Below, in pieces: positions 7,649 through 15,670 of a DNA stretch of 42,108 bases; position 1 is the first letter of the stretch, and every line of letters starts with the position of its first letter. A program made the translations under genes and the position numbers. The notes below the pieces were generated by a model, which saw nothing but the letters and a program-made list of their open reading frames with translations, did not search any database and was not told the origin of the DNA. The DNA comes from Halalkalicoccus subterraneus (GTDB lineage Archaea > Halobacteriota > Halobacteria > Halobacteriales > Halalkalicoccaceae), in assembly GCF_003697815.1 (NCBI RefSeq), contig NZ_RDQG01000031.1, positions 1 through 42,108 on the forward strand. The letters run 5' to 3'.

Positions 7649-8653
7649 CTATTCGATCCGTTCGCGAGCCGCCGCGATCACGAGGGGGAGCGTGATCGTC
7701 GCGTCCGCGTACACTGAGGCGTTCTCGCCGGCCTTCTCGATCTTGCCCCACGAGCGCGCCTCGTCCAGCGTCGCCCCCGAGAGCCCGCCCGTCTGCGGGG
7801 AGTCCATCGTGAGCTGGACCGCGTAATCGTAGGCAGTCGGCGTCACGAGCATGGTCTGAAGGACGTAGTTCTTCGGGACGCCCCCGCCGACGACGAACGC
7901 GCCCGCCCGCTCGGAGTGATAAGCGAGGTCGTTCAGGTGGGTCATGTCCGCGAGGGCGTCGAGCGAGAACTCCGAGGTCTGGGAGTACATCCACGCCTGC
8001 AGGCCGAGCACCGAGTCCTGGATCGCCGGACAGTAGATCGGAACGTCCGCCTCGTAGGCGGCGGCGGCGATCCCCGCGTCCTCCTCGATCCCTTCCCGTT
8101 CGTTCACCGCCGCGTTCGCCCGCCCGAGTTCGGCGGTGAGCTCGCGGATCGAAACCGTCCCGTCGACCGCTGAGAAGACCTCCTCGCGCAGGTGGGTCTC
8201 GAACAGCGTGAAGTGCTCCTGGGGCAGGTAGACGTTGTAGATCCGGTCGACCCACTCGTCGCGGAGCGCCTCGTCGTGTTCACGTTCGGTTTTCTCACCG
8301 TCACCGTGAACCGCCCCGTGGTGGTGTTTGCCGCCGATCCCCTCGATCGCGTCGTGGGTGAGGTTCGCCCCCGTCGTCACGAGCGCGTCGATGTAGCCGT
8401 CACGGATCAGATCGACGATGAGCTGGCGCATGCCCGTCGGAACCATCGCGCCTGCGAGCCCGAAGAAGACGCTCACGTCGTCCTCGTCGAACATCCGCTC
8501 GGTGATCCCGATCGCGTCGTGGAGGTCGTTCGCGCCGATACCCGCGTTTCCGTACTGCGTGGCGAGTTCACCAACGGTCATGTCGTCGTGAACGCGCACG
8601 TGATCGATCGGATCGTGGGAAAACTCCTCTCTCGGTGGAGTTTCGTCGGTCAT
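7649..8653 (-). CDS. dys: deoxyhypusine synthase
   Basis: A 334-residue enzyme that builds deoxyhypusine on a lysine of aIF-5A, normally transferring the aminobutyl group of spermidine using NAD. Diagnostic parts are VFFGLAGAMVPTGMRQ, LVTTGANLTHD, the His/Gly-rich insert after it, and GAFVVGGGVPKNYVLQ with the active-site Lys. The start at the ATG at 8651-8653 gives MTDETPPREEF; longer extensions are not conserved in character. Its substrate protein aIF-5A and an agmatinase lie 2-3 kb away on the same strand, which fits the haloarchaeal route that is thought to use agmatine. This is a firm assignment. Confidence 0.96.
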   Translation of the reverse strand: MTDETPPREEFSHDPIDHVRVHDDMTVGELATQYGNAGIGANDLHDAIGITERMFDEDDVSVFFGLAGAMVPTGMRQLIVDLIRDGYIDALVTTGANLTHDAIEGIGGKHHHGAVHGDGEKTEREHDEALRDEWVDRIYNVYLPQEHFTLFETHLREEVFSAVDGTVSIRELTAELGRANAAVNEREGIEEDAGIAAAAYEADVPIYCPAIQDSVLGLQAWMYSQTSEFSLDALADMTHLNDLAYHSERAGAFVVGGGVPKNYVLQTMLVTPTAYDYAVQLTMDSPQTGGLSGATLDEARSWGKIEKAGENASVYADATITLPLVIAAARERIE

Positions 8654-8986
8654 ACCGGACCTGCGACCGGCGGCGGTTTCAACCGTTCGGTACCGCCCAT
8701 CGAACGAAGGGGAAGAGGTGTCGACGGGTCGCGTCGGTTCGGATGGTACGTGCGACCTCGATCCGCCCGCTTGGGCCGGCTTCTGCCAGGAGAACCGACC
8801 ATCGGGACGAAACCGTGTCGACCGATCGTACTCCGTGACGGGGTGTGCCCGTGTGGGAATACGCGAGCCACTACCGGTGGATACAGTATTACTATTCACT
8901 GCTTAATTCCTCGAACGGTACTGTCGATGTATTGATCGATAGGATTAGCGTCTCATTTATGGCTCACGGGACGAGGCGCGAGCCGT
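8654..8986. other. 333-bp intergenic stretch without a convincing gene
   Basis: The spacer between dys and the Nif3-like gene holds overlapping open frames on both strands, but none shows acidic haloarchaeal composition or a recognisable domain. The part at 8885-8965 is AT-rich (attactattcactgctt, gatgtattgatcgatagg) and may hold promoter elements or a decayed gene. Nothing more can be supported. Confidence 0.5.
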
Positions 8987-9748
8987 CTACAGGCCGGTTG
9001 GCGCGTCGATCCACGTCGTTTCGAGGCCCCACTCGTCGGCAAGCGTCCGAAGCGAGCGGACCCCGGACGTCTCGGTCGCGTAGTGACCCGCGAGAACGAC
9101 GGTGACGCCCGCCTCCCGTGCTTCGTGGTAGACCTGCTGTTTCCCCTCGCCGGTCACGAACGCGTCCACGCCCGCCTCTGCGGCCTCCCCGAGCCAGTCG
9201 GCCCCGCTCCCGGTGACGATCGCCACCTCGGAGAGTTCCTCGGGGCCGAAGTCGAGCGCCCGAACGTCCCGGCCACTCGTATCGAGCTCCGAGAGTCGGT
9301 CGACGAGGTCGTCGACACGAAACGTCGAGGGGGCGTATCCGGCCAGTCCGATCGTCTCGCCGCCGAGCGAACCAAATGGAGTAGTGCTCTCTACTCCGAG
9401 GTGGTCGGCGACGCCGGCGGCGTTCCCGAGTTCGGGATGGGAGTCGAGCGGGAGGTGTGAGACGTACAGCGCCAGATCGTTCTCGATCAGCGCGCCGATC
9501 CGATCGTGCGTCCGTCCGGTGACCCGTTCGAGCCCGCCCCAGACGAGTCCGTGGTGGACACAGAGGACGTCCGCGCCCGCCTCGGCAGCCCGGTCGATCG
9601 TCTCGACGGCGGCATCGACCGCGAAGGCGGCGTGTTCGACTTTCCCTTCGCGGCCGACCTGCAACCCGTTCGCGCTCGCATCGATATCGGCGAAGTCATC
9701 GGTTCGAAGCCGGTCGTCGTAGCGATCACAGAGTTCGGTCAGTCGCAT
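8987..9748 (-). CDS. Nif3-like dinuclear metal-centre protein
   Basis: A 253-residue member of the Nif3/YbgI/DUF34 family, which binds two metal ions in a toroidal hexamer. Metal-ligand motifs are visible: DVLCVHHGLVWGG (His-His), YVSHLPLDSHPELGNA (His and Asp), and the C-terminal VVLAGHYATETSGVRSL (His and Glu). The biochemical role of the family is uncertain; metal insertion, GTP cyclohydrolase-like activity and damage repair have been suggested. Start at the ATG at 9746-9748 (MRLTELCDRYDD). It is divergent from the small basic ORF at 9840. Confidence 0.93.
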   Translation of the reverse strand: MRLTELCDRYDDRLRTDDFADIDASANGLQVGREGKVEHAAFAVDAAVETIDRAAEAGADVLCVHHGLVWGGLERVTGRTHDRIGALIENDLALYVSHLPLDSHPELGNAAGVADHLGVESTTPFGSLGGETIGLAGYAPSTFRVDDLVDRLSELDTSGRDVRALDFGPEELSEVAIVTGSGADWLGEAAEAGVDAFVTGEGKQQVYHEAREAGVTVVLAGHYATETSGVRSLRTLADEWGLETTWIDAPTGL

Positions 9749-9826
9749 GGCGGTGATTTCATCGCTATCGTTAAGAACGTGTGTCCGTGAACCCACAGTG
9801 CGGTTCGCGAGCGCGCTCGATCCAAC

Positions 9827-9834
9827 GAGGTGAT
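9827..9834 (+). promoter_or_regulatory. strong Shine-Dalgarno of the small basic ORF
   Basis: GAGGTGAT matches eight consecutive positions of the ideal archaeal Shine-Dalgarno GGAGGTGAT and lies 5 nt ahead of the ATG at 9840. Such a match is uncommon in this window, where many genes look leaderless, and it is the main reason to call the ORF real. Confidence 0.6.
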
Positions 9835-9839
9835 GACAG

Positions 9840-9953
9840 ATGGGCAAGGTTAGAAAAGCCATGCGGACATGGCGACGACTGCCGCGCAGCGTCAGACGAC
9901 GTATCACGAGCAAAGCACGGCAACTCGTCCGACGAAACGGCTCCTCGAAGTGA
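9840..9953 (+). CDS. 37-aa arginine-rich basic protein, unknown function
   Basis: A short ORF reading MGKVRKAMRTWRRLPRSV and ending RRNGSSK. About half of its 37 residues are Arg or Lys, with regularly spaced hydrophobic residues (V, M, W, L, V, I, L, V) that could form an amphipathic helix. Such a basic protein is very unusual in a haloarchaeal proteome, which is otherwise acidic. Support comes from the Shine-Dalgarno (9827-9834), a possible TATA-like cgttaag about 70 bp upstream, and a location free of other genes. It ends 24 bp before the stop of the convergent agmatinase gene. RNA or DNA binding is the simplest inference. No family is recognised. Confidence 0.55.
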   Translation: MGKVRKAMRTWRRLPRSVRRRITSKARQLVRRNGSSK

Positions 9954-9977
9954 TCTCGGGCGATCGGCGGCGTTCTT

Positions 9978-10814
9978 TTATCGATCCTGCTGGGCAGCCG
10001 CGCGCTCGTACACGAACGCCCTGAGCAGTTTTCCGCCGAGCGCCGCGGCCTGCCCGTCGTCGCGGTCGTTGACCTCGACGACGTCACAGCCGATACTATG
10101 GGGAGCGACCGCGCGCACGACCCCGCACATCTCGCGGGAGGTCAGGCCGAACGGCTCCATCGTGCCCGTTCCGGGTGCGAACGCCGGGTCGGCCCCGTCG
10201 ATGTCGACGCTCAGATATGTCGACTTCCTCGAAAACGGATCGCGCTCCCCGTCGGCTATCGCCCGGAGCCATCCGCCGACCTCCTCGGGCGGGACGACGG
10301 TCACGTCGCCGGCCGCGGCGCGCTCCCACTCGGCCTCGCTACCGGTCCGTGCGCCGACGACGATCGCCTCCTCGGCCGTTTCGAGGACGCGCCGGGTCAC
10401 GCAGGCGTGGGACCACTCGTCGCCGTCGTAGGCCTCGCGCAGGTCGAGGTGGGCGTCGATCGTGACGAACAGGTCGGGATCGGTCGCCCGGACGCCCGCG
10501 GCGCTAACGGTGTGTTCACCCCCCAAAAGCAGTGGGACGGCGTCGTCCCAGGCGACGTCGCGAAGCACGCCCGAGAGATGCTTGATGTAGTCCGGAACGT
10601 CGTTCCAGGTGTGGATATCGCCCTGATCGTGAACGGCGAGGTCCGAGAAATGCAGATCCGTCCGCCCGTCGTAATCGTCGAACGTCTCGGCGAACGTCCT
10701 GATCCGGTCGGGGCCGAAACGGGTGCCGGGCTGGAAACTGGTCGAAACGTCGAGCGGCGCGCCGACGACCACGTACTCGGCGTCCTCGCGTGGCGCCGAC
10801 GCGCCGGGAAACAT
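9978..10814 (-). CDS. speB: agmatinase (ureohydrolase family)
   Basis: A 278-residue arginase-fold hydrolase that removes urea from agmatine-type guanidino groups. The binuclear Mn ligands are all visible: LLLGGEHTVSAAG (His), VTIDAHLDLRE (Asp-x-His-x-Asp), and YLSVDIDGADPAFAPGTGT (Asp-x-Asp). Its start codon overlaps the stop of the aIF-5A gene by one base, so the two are translationally coupled. In Haloferax an agmatinase-like protein is known to be needed for deoxyhypusine formation, so the likely in vivo role is maturing the agmatine adduct on aIF-5A, with putrescine supply as an alternative. The role is inferred from context. Confidence 0.93.
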   Translation of the reverse strand: MFPGASAPREDAEYVVVGAPLDVSTSFQPGTRFGPDRIRTFAETFDDYDGRTDLHFSDLAVHDQGDIHTWNDVPDYIKHLSGVLRDVAWDDAVPLLLGGEHTVSAAGVRATDPDLFVTIDAHLDLREAYDGDEWSHACVTRRVLETAEEAIVVGARTGSEAEWERAAAGDVTVVPPEEVGGWLRAIADGERDPFSRKSTYLSVDIDGADPAFAPGTGTMEPFGLTSREMCGVVRAVAPHSIGCDVVEVNDRDDGQAAALGGKLLRAFVYERAAAQQDR

Positions 10815-11191
10815 CAGATGATCTTCCGCTGGCCTTCCATCTCGAGGTACTCGATGCTGTCCTCGGGCGAGAGGTCCGCGTCCGAAGGGGTGCTGATCGT
10901 GATGGTCTCGTAGGTGTCCAGATCCATCACCTGCGCGACCGAATCGCTCTCGACGCTGATGACCTGGCCCTGTTTTCGCTCGATTATCGGGACTCTGATT
11001 TTGGCGTCGACGGGCTGGGAGAAGCTTCGCTTCTTGTCGTCGAAGACGCCTTTGCCCTCGACGCGGGCCTTCGCGCTACCGTGTTTACCGGGTTTCGCAG
11101 TGCTGTAGTGAGTGATCTTGCATGCGGCGCCGTCCATCATGACGTAGCCGCCCTCCTGCAGATCGCGGACCTGCTTTTGCTGCGTTACCAT
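10814..11191 (-). CDS. eif5A: translation initiation factor 5A (aIF-5A)
   Basis: A 125-residue factor that binds the ribosome and relieves stalling, for example at polyproline. The modified-lysine loop [19 protein letters not shown] is present, with the lysine to be converted at about residue 36. The N-terminal SH3-like part ([19 protein letters not shown]) is followed by an OB fold. A TATA box cttatacag on the reverse strand about 27 bp upstream supports the ATG at 11189-11191 as the start. Its stop overlaps the speB start by one base (TGATG arrangement). The deoxyhypusine synthase gene is 2.2 kb downstream on the same strand. Confidence 0.97.
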   Translation of the reverse strand: MVTQQKQVRDLQEGGYVMMDGAACKITHYSTAKPGKHGSAKARVEGKGVFDDKKRSFSQPVDAKIRVPIIERKQGQVISVESDSVAQVMDLDTYETITISTPSDADLSPEDSIEYLEMEGQRKII

Positions 11192-11212
11192 GGACTTCGG
11201 TATCCACGGTAG

Positions 11213-11221
11213 CTGTATAAG
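11213..11221 (-). promoter_or_regulatory. TATA element of the aIF-5A-speB operon
   Basis: The reverse strand reads cttatacag centred about 27 bp ahead of the aIF-5A ATG, which predicts a leaderless transcript carrying aIF-5A and agmatinase. Confidence 0.5.
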
Positions 11222-11235
11222 TGGTTTGGAACACG

Positions 11236-12306
11236 CTACTCGTGGTCCTCGATCACACGCCCGACCCGGTCGAGACCCTCGGTTAGGGCCTCGGTTTCGA
11301 GACCGAACCCGAGTCGGAAATACCCCTCGAATCCGAAGAACTCCCCCGGCGCGAGTACGACGCTTTCGTCCTCGACGACCGCCCGACAGAAGTCCTTCCC
11401 GGAGTCGAACCCCTCGGGAACGCTCACGAACCCGTTGACGCCGACCGGGTCGTGCCACGACAGGTCGTGCTCTGTGATCCATTCAGTGACCATGTCGTGG
11501 TGTTCGCGCGCCAACTCGCGGTTTGCCGTGAGGATCGATTCTTCCTGTTCGCCCAGCGCCTGTCGGGCGACGTGTTGACCGAAAATGGACGGCGAGATCG
11601 TCGTGTAGTCCTTCCAGCCCACTGCGCCCTCGATCACCTCCTCGGGCCCGGCGATCCAGCCGAAGCGAAGCCCCGCCAGCCCGTAGGCCTTCGTCAGGCT
11701 CGCGGTGCTAATTCCCTGCTCCCCCATCGACGCGACGGGAGGAAGGGGCTCCTCACAGAGCAGTCGGTAGACCTCGTCACACAGCAGGTAGGCGTCGTTT
11801 TCTTCGGCCAAATCGTAGAGCGCCTCAACCACGTCTCGGGAGTGGTACTTCCCCGTGGGGTTGTTCGGGTTGTTCAACACGAGCAGTCGGGTCTCGGGGC
11901 GGATCGCCTCCGCGACGGCATCGAGGTCGAGTTCCCAGTCGGGTGCAGAAAGGCTCACCGTCGAGACCTCACAGATCGACTCGGGGACCGCCGAAAGCGC
12001 CTGATAGGTGGGTGTGACGACGACCGCATGGTCCCCGGAATCGAGCAGCGACCGAAAGACGAGGTAGTTCGCCTCCTGTGTGCCACACGTAAAACAGACC
12101 TCCTCGGCCGAACGGCCGTAGCGCTCGCCGACTTCCGCGCGGAACTCGGGGTCGCCGTCCGTAGGGATCACGTAGCCGAGTTCGCCGGGATCGGTGTCGA
12201 AGCGGTCCGCATCCAGACTGCGGATCCCGCTCTCGGCGAGCATGACCTCGGCGTCGTGTTCGTATTCGTCGAACCAGCGTTCGAGTCCGAAGGGGACGAT
12301 CTCCAT
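11236..12306 (-). CDS. class I/II PLP-dependent aminotransferase
   Basis: A 356-residue fold-type I aminotransferase. Visible parts are [33 protein letters not shown] (phosphate-binding region), [15 protein letters not shown] (substrate/cofactor Asn), [11 protein letters not shown] (pyridine-N Asp), and [18 protein letters not shown], where the Lys forms the Schiff base. The C-terminal Arg that binds the carboxylate lies in [15 protein letters not shown] six bases upstream (12312) is an alternative start; the ATG is preferred. It lies 25 bp downstream of the GNAT gene and 45 bp upstream of aIF-5A, all on one strand. The amino-acid specificity is unknown. Confidence 0.92.
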   Translation of the reverse strand: MEIVPFGLERWFDEYEHDAEVMLAESGIRSLDADRFDTDPGELGYVIPTDGDPEFRAEVGERYGRSAEEVCFTCGTQEANYLVFRSLLDSGDHAVVVTPTYQALSAVPESICEVSTVSLSAPDWELDLDAVAEAIRPETRLLVLNNPNNPTGKYHSRDVVEALYDLAEENDAYLLCDEVYRLLCEEPLPPVASMGEQGISTASLTKAYGLAGLRFGWIAGPEEVIEGAVGWKDYTTISPSIFGQHVARQALGEQEESILTANRELAREHHDMVTEWITEHDLSWHDPVGVNGFVSVPEGFDSGKDFCRAVVEDESVVLAPGEFFGFEGYFRLGFGLETEALTEGLDRVGRVIEDHE

Positions 12307-12330
12307 ACCCACATGACGCCCGAAGCCACC

Positions 12331-12729
12331 TCAACTCTGCCGATCCATCCCGACCAGTTCGGGCGCACACGCCTCGAACCCGAACTGTTCGTAGAACTCC
12401 GGAACGTTCGCGATGAGGTTGACGTAGGCCGTCTCGGGGGCGTTCTCGTCGAGATACGCGAGCAGCGCCTCCATCAGTCGTCGGCCGAGGCCCTCGCCCT
12501 GGTGATCGGGATGGGCGGCGATGTCGACGACGTGGTAGACGGTCGCGCCGTCGCCGACGATCCGGCCCATCGCGACTGCCCGCTCGCCGTCGCGGATCGT
12601 CACCGCGAACAGTTCGTTTCCCAATCCACGGCTGGCGGCCGCCTCGGTGTGGGGGTTCAGTCCCGCGGCCCGGCGAAGGGAAACGAACTCCGCTGGTGTC
12701 GGCGGTTCGGTTTCGATCTCGTAACTCAT
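12331..12729 (-). CDS. GNAT family N-acetyltransferase
   Basis: A 132-residue single-domain GNAT protein. The acetyl-CoA-binding motif A reads VDIAAHPDHQGEGLGRRLME (about residues 68-87), preceded by AVAMGRIVGDGATVYHV and followed by the typical late motif NVPEFYEQFGFEAC. The length fits the small aminoglycoside/polyamine-acetyltransferase-like group, but the substrate cannot be assigned. It is 28 bp downstream of the ABC1 kinase gene and probably shares its transcript. Confidence 0.93.
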   Translation of the reverse strand: MSYEIETEPPTPAEFVSLRRAAGLNPHTEAAASRGLGNELFAVTIRDGERAVAMGRIVGDGATVYHVVDIAAHPDHQGEGLGRRLMEALLAYLDENAPETAYVNLIANVPEFYEQFGFEACAPELVGMDRQS

Positions 12730-12757
12730 GGTCTGATGTGGGGGGTAAACATGACGG

Positions 12758-14422
12758 TCATTCCTCGCGCCGTCGGCGCATGCTCTGTCGGGTGAACTGT
12801 GGCCGGGTGCGGATCCCCGTGCGGCGCTTTTTGAACGACCGGTAGAGGATATAGACGATGACCACGGAGATCAGCGCGGGGACGACCGCGGGTTGCCACG
12901 CCCGGAACGAGTAGATGATCGACGTCGAGATCAGCGTCACCGAGAGCAGGAGGCCGTAGATCAGCCGTTTCGCGAATCGGTCGAAGACGTTGTTCGGGTC
13001 CTCGATGTCGACGTTGACCGTGACGTCGCCGCGGCCGAGCTTCGTGAGCGTGTCGTCCGCGATCTGGGGCAGGCGGATCGACGCCCGCGTCGAGTCCCAC
13101 AGCTCCCGGCCGGTGTCCTCGGCGATCTGTTTTGCCGTTTCCTCTCGATAGCCCTCCTCCGAGAGGTACTCCGTGGCCGTCTCGATGAAGTCGAACTCGG
13201 GGTCGAGCGTCACGCAGACGCCCTCGACGACCGTCGCGACCCGGAGGATCAACGCGAGGTTCGAGGGCAGTCTGAGCGGGAACTCGTAGATGGTGTTTTC
13301 GACCTGATTGATGATCTGGTTGACGCGGTACTGCTCGATCTGCTCGCCGCGGACGTCCGCGATGGCCAGTTCCATCACGTCGCCCATCACCTGCCGATCC
13401 GCCTCCGGGCTAAGCGTTCCCATCTCGATCAGGGTGTCGAGAATGCCGTCGATGTCCTGGTTCGCGACCGCGATGTAGAACTCGACGATCTTCTCCTGGA
13501 CGAACGGGTCAACTCGTCCGCTCATCCCGAAGTCATAGAAGACGATCGAGCCGTCCTCCTGGACCGCGAGGTTGCCCGGGTGGGGGTCGGCGTGAAAGAC
13601 CCCGTCCTCGATGATCATCTGGAGGTAGGTCCGCTGGAGGGTTTCGGCGACCGCCGTCCGGTCGATATCCAGCTCGTCGAGCTCGCGGACGTTGCTGATC
13701 TTCGTCCCGCCGATGTACTCCATCGTGAGGACCCGACCCGTCGAGTGCGACTCGACGATCTCGGGGATGGCGATCCGGTCGTCGCCCTCGAAGTTGCCCC
13801 GGATCTCCCGGAGCATGTCCGCCTCGCGCTCGTAGTCCATCTCCTCGCGGATCGTCTTTGCGAACTCGTCGGCGAGGTTCTCGAGCGAGAACGACTGGGC
13901 GTCCTTGACGAACCGCAACAGGACGGGCAGCGAGAACTTGATGACCCGGAGGTCGGCCTCGATCAGCGACTCGATATCGGGTCTACGGACCTTGACTGCA
14001 ACCAGTCGGTCGTCGACGTACGCCCGGTAGACCTGTCCGAGGCTCGCGCCGCTGATCGCGTCGCGCTTGAACTCCTCGAAACGGTCATCAACTGGTCCGA
14101 GGTCCTCCTCCAAGACGCGTTTCGCCTCCTCCCACTCGGCGGGGGGCACCTCGTCCTGAAGCTTCGAGAGCTCGTCGATGTACGCCGGCGGGAGGATGTC
14201 CGGGCGCGTCGAGAGCAACTGGCCGAGCTTGATGAACGTCGGGCCCAGCGTCAACAGCGAATCGAGCAGTCGCTGTGCGCGCTCGCGCTGGGTTTCGACG
14301 TCGACCTGTCGTCCCCGTCCGAAGAGGACGAACCGACGACGATCACGCGTGTATGCCCACAACAACGGCAGGAACTGCCATGCGACGACGAAGAACCGGC
14401 GGTACGCACGGAGCCGTACCAT
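12758..14422 (-). CDS. ABC1/UbiB (AarF) family atypical protein kinase
   Basis: A 554-residue membrane-anchored ABC1-family kinase. The family-specific KxGQ motif is in TFIKLGQLLSTRPDILP; the Ala-rich nucleotide loop is in SGASLGQVYRAYVDDRL; then AVKVRRP with the ATP-binding Lys, FHADPHPGNLAV (catalytic loop) and IVFYDFGMSGRV (DFG motif). Two membrane segments close the protein (roughly residues 485-530), and the tail is Arg-rich. Members support isoprenoid quinone biosynthesis or lipid homeostasis through ATPase activity; the archaeal role is not established. It follows the Hsp20 gene by 6 bp, so the two are an operon. Confidence 0.94.
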   Translation of the reverse strand: MVRLRAYRRFFVVAWQFLPLLWAYTRDRRRFVLFGRGRQVDVETQRERAQRLLDSLLTLGPTFIKLGQLLSTRPDILPPAYIDELSKLQDEVPPAEWEEAKRVLEEDLGPVDDRFEEFKRDAISGASLGQVYRAYVDDRLVAVKVRRPDIESLIEADLRVIKFSLPVLLRFVKDAQSFSLENLADEFAKTIREEMDYEREADMLREIRGNFEGDDRIAIPEIVESHSTGRVLTMEYIGGTKISNVRELDELDIDRTAVAETLQRTYLQMIIEDGVFHADPHPGNLAVQEDGSIVFYDFGMSGRVDPFVQEKIVEFYIAVANQDIDGILDTLIEMGTLSPEADRQVMGDVMELAIADVRGEQIEQYRVNQIINQVENTIYEFPLRLPSNLALILRVATVVEGVCVTLDPEFDFIETATEYLSEEGYREETAKQIAEDTGRELWDSTRASIRLPQIADDTLTKLGRGDVTVNVDIEDPNNVFDRFAKRLIYGLLLSVTLISTSIIYSFRAWQPAVVPALISVVIVYILYRSFKKRRTGIRTRPQFTRQSMRRRREE

Positions 14423-14428
14423 CCGGGC

Positions 14429-14785
14429 CTATGCGTCCTCGATCGGAATGGTCGTCTCCTCGGTCGGCGGGCGGCGGGGAACCTCCAGTTCGAGGACGCC
14501 GCGATCGATGGTGGCGTGGGCGTCCTCGCCGATCGCGTCCGGGGGCAGGGGGAGTTCGAGGTCCAAAAAGAGCGAGCGGTCCTCGCGGCGGTACTCGAAG
14601 CCCGCGGGAACCGACTTCTCGCGGCGCGTCTCGATTCGGATCCGGCGGTTCTCGGTCGTGATCTCCGTCGTCTCGCCCGTCGCGCCGGGCAGGTCGATCA
14701 CCACCAGATACGCCTCGTCACCTTCGAGCAGGTCGGCGAAAACGGCTTCGGGCAACTCCCGCAGTGCCTCGCGCAGCGCTGACAT
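14429..14785 (-). CDS. Hsp20/alpha-crystallin family protein
   Basis: A 118-residue small heat-shock protein-like sequence. The alpha-crystallin domain covers about residues 25-108: AYLVVIDLPGATGETTEI (beta strands), RSLFLDLELPLPPDAI, and ATIDRGVLELEVPR, the usual GVL strand near the end. The N-terminal arm is short and the C-terminal IxI-type motif may be TTIPIEDA. Related short proteins in haloarchaea include GvpH-like chaperones, but no gas-vesicle genes are near. It starts the operon that continues into the ABC1 kinase. Confidence 0.88.
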   Translation of the reverse strand: MSALREALRELPEAVFADLLEGDEAYLVVIDLPGATGETTEITTENRRIRIETRREKSVPAGFEYRREDRSLFLDLELPLPPDAIGEDAHATIDRGVLELEVPRRPPTEETTIPIEDA

Positions 14786-14805
14786 ACCGATGGGTAGGGA
14801 GGCGA

Positions 14806-14822
14806 GGGCGAAAAAGCCCGCG
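14806..14822 (-). terminator. possible terminator after the GIDE gene
   Basis: On the reverse strand, just past the stop of the gene at 14824, the sequence cgggctttttcgccc forms a short GGGC/GCCC stem around a run of five T. It is short, but it is in the right place for haloarchaeal T-run termination. Confidence 0.35.
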
Positions 14823-14823
14823 G

Positions 14824-15594
14824 TCAGACGACGAAAACGAACGGGCAGACGACTCCGGCGATCAGCCCCGGGAGGAGATACAGCCCGCCGCGCCCGAGCG
14901 CGCGAAGCCCCGTCGAGCGCGGCGAGCGATCCGAGATCAGCAGGCCGACCTCGTCCCCGAAACCGACGACGGCGTTGGCGCTTCCGGCCCGCCCGGTCTC
15001 GGGTCGCGCCTGTCCGAGGACGTAGACCTCGCTACCGGGCCGGAGCCGCCGCTCGGTGTAGCGCCTATCCGAGCCCGTCGGGAGCGAGAACAGCCGCAGG
15101 TCCAGCCGAGAGTTCTCACACGAGACGTCGTCGTTGTCCTCGATATACCTCCGAATCCGTCCGGGCGGGGCGGTCCCGCCATCGACGCGGACGGCTTCCG
15201 AGTCGCGGCTCAGACGCACGTCGGCCATGCGGGGATCGACGAGGACGCTCCCCGAGTCGTCCGCGAGCACGAACGGGACCGACTGAGTCACCGAATCGAC
15301 TTCGGTCCACGAGCCGCCGTGTTGGCTCGATTCGTACTCCTCGACGACGGTCCCGCAGAGCAGGCAGTCCGCGCCGGTGAACGGACCCGACAGGATCCGC
15401 TCGGCGATTCGAGCGGTACCCTGGAGTTCGATCGTTCGGTTCGAGTCGGTCAACAGGTCACTCACCCGTCCAGTGGGGGTAGAAAACACCCGGTAGGCGG
15501 TCCGGAACTCTCCGCCGGCGACCAGCAGCGAGCCGAAGACGACGAGGCCGCAGACCGCGAGCACGAGGAGGGAAACGGGGAAGGCGAGAACCAT
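14824..15594 (-). CDS. GIDE-domain membrane protein
   Basis: A 256-residue membrane protein. An N-terminal membrane helix (about residues 3-27) precedes a domain resembling GIDE, the intermembrane domain of the mitochondrial ligase MUL1/MAPL: TIELQGTARIAERILSGPFT, then CLLCGTVVEEYESS, VPFVLADDSGSVLVDP and YVLGQARPETG. A C-terminal hydrophobic segment (LYLLPGLIAGVVCPFVFVV) closes the chain. There is no RING finger, so ligase activity is not expected. The function is unknown. It is divergent from moeA, with a small palindrome (15604-15617) in the 76-bp spacer. Confidence 0.8.
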   Translation of the reverse strand: MVLAFPVSLLVLAVCGLVVFGSLLVAGGEFRTAYRVFSTPTGRVSDLLTDSNRTIELQGTARIAERILSGPFTGADCLLCGTVVEEYESSQHGGSWTEVDSVTQSVPFVLADDSGSVLVDPRMADVRLSRDSEAVRVDGGTAPPGRIRRYIEDNDDVSCENSRLDLRLFSLPTGSDRRYTERRLRPGSEVYVLGQARPETGRAGSANAVVGFGDEVGLLISDRSPRSTGLRALGRGGLYLLPGLIAGVVCPFVFVV

Positions 15595-15603
15595 AGTCGA
15601 ACG

Positions 15604-15617
15604 TCACAAGTTTGTGA
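15604..15617. promoter_or_regulatory. inverted repeat between divergent genes
   Basis: TCACAA-gt-TTGTGA is a 6-bp inverted repeat about its centre. It is 9 bp ahead of the GIDE gene start and about 54 bp ahead of the moeA start, so one bound regulator could affect both divergent promoters. Confidence 0.4.
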
Positions 15618-15670
15618 GATAACACTGTCGGCGACGCAGGCTTTTACTCCCGGCCCCGTAACGCATCAGT

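Noticed and set aside
12893-14782. 629-codon frame on the plus strand opposite the ABC1 kinase and Hsp20 genes
   Set aside because: Both opposite genes have intact family motifs; this frame has none and spans two real genes.
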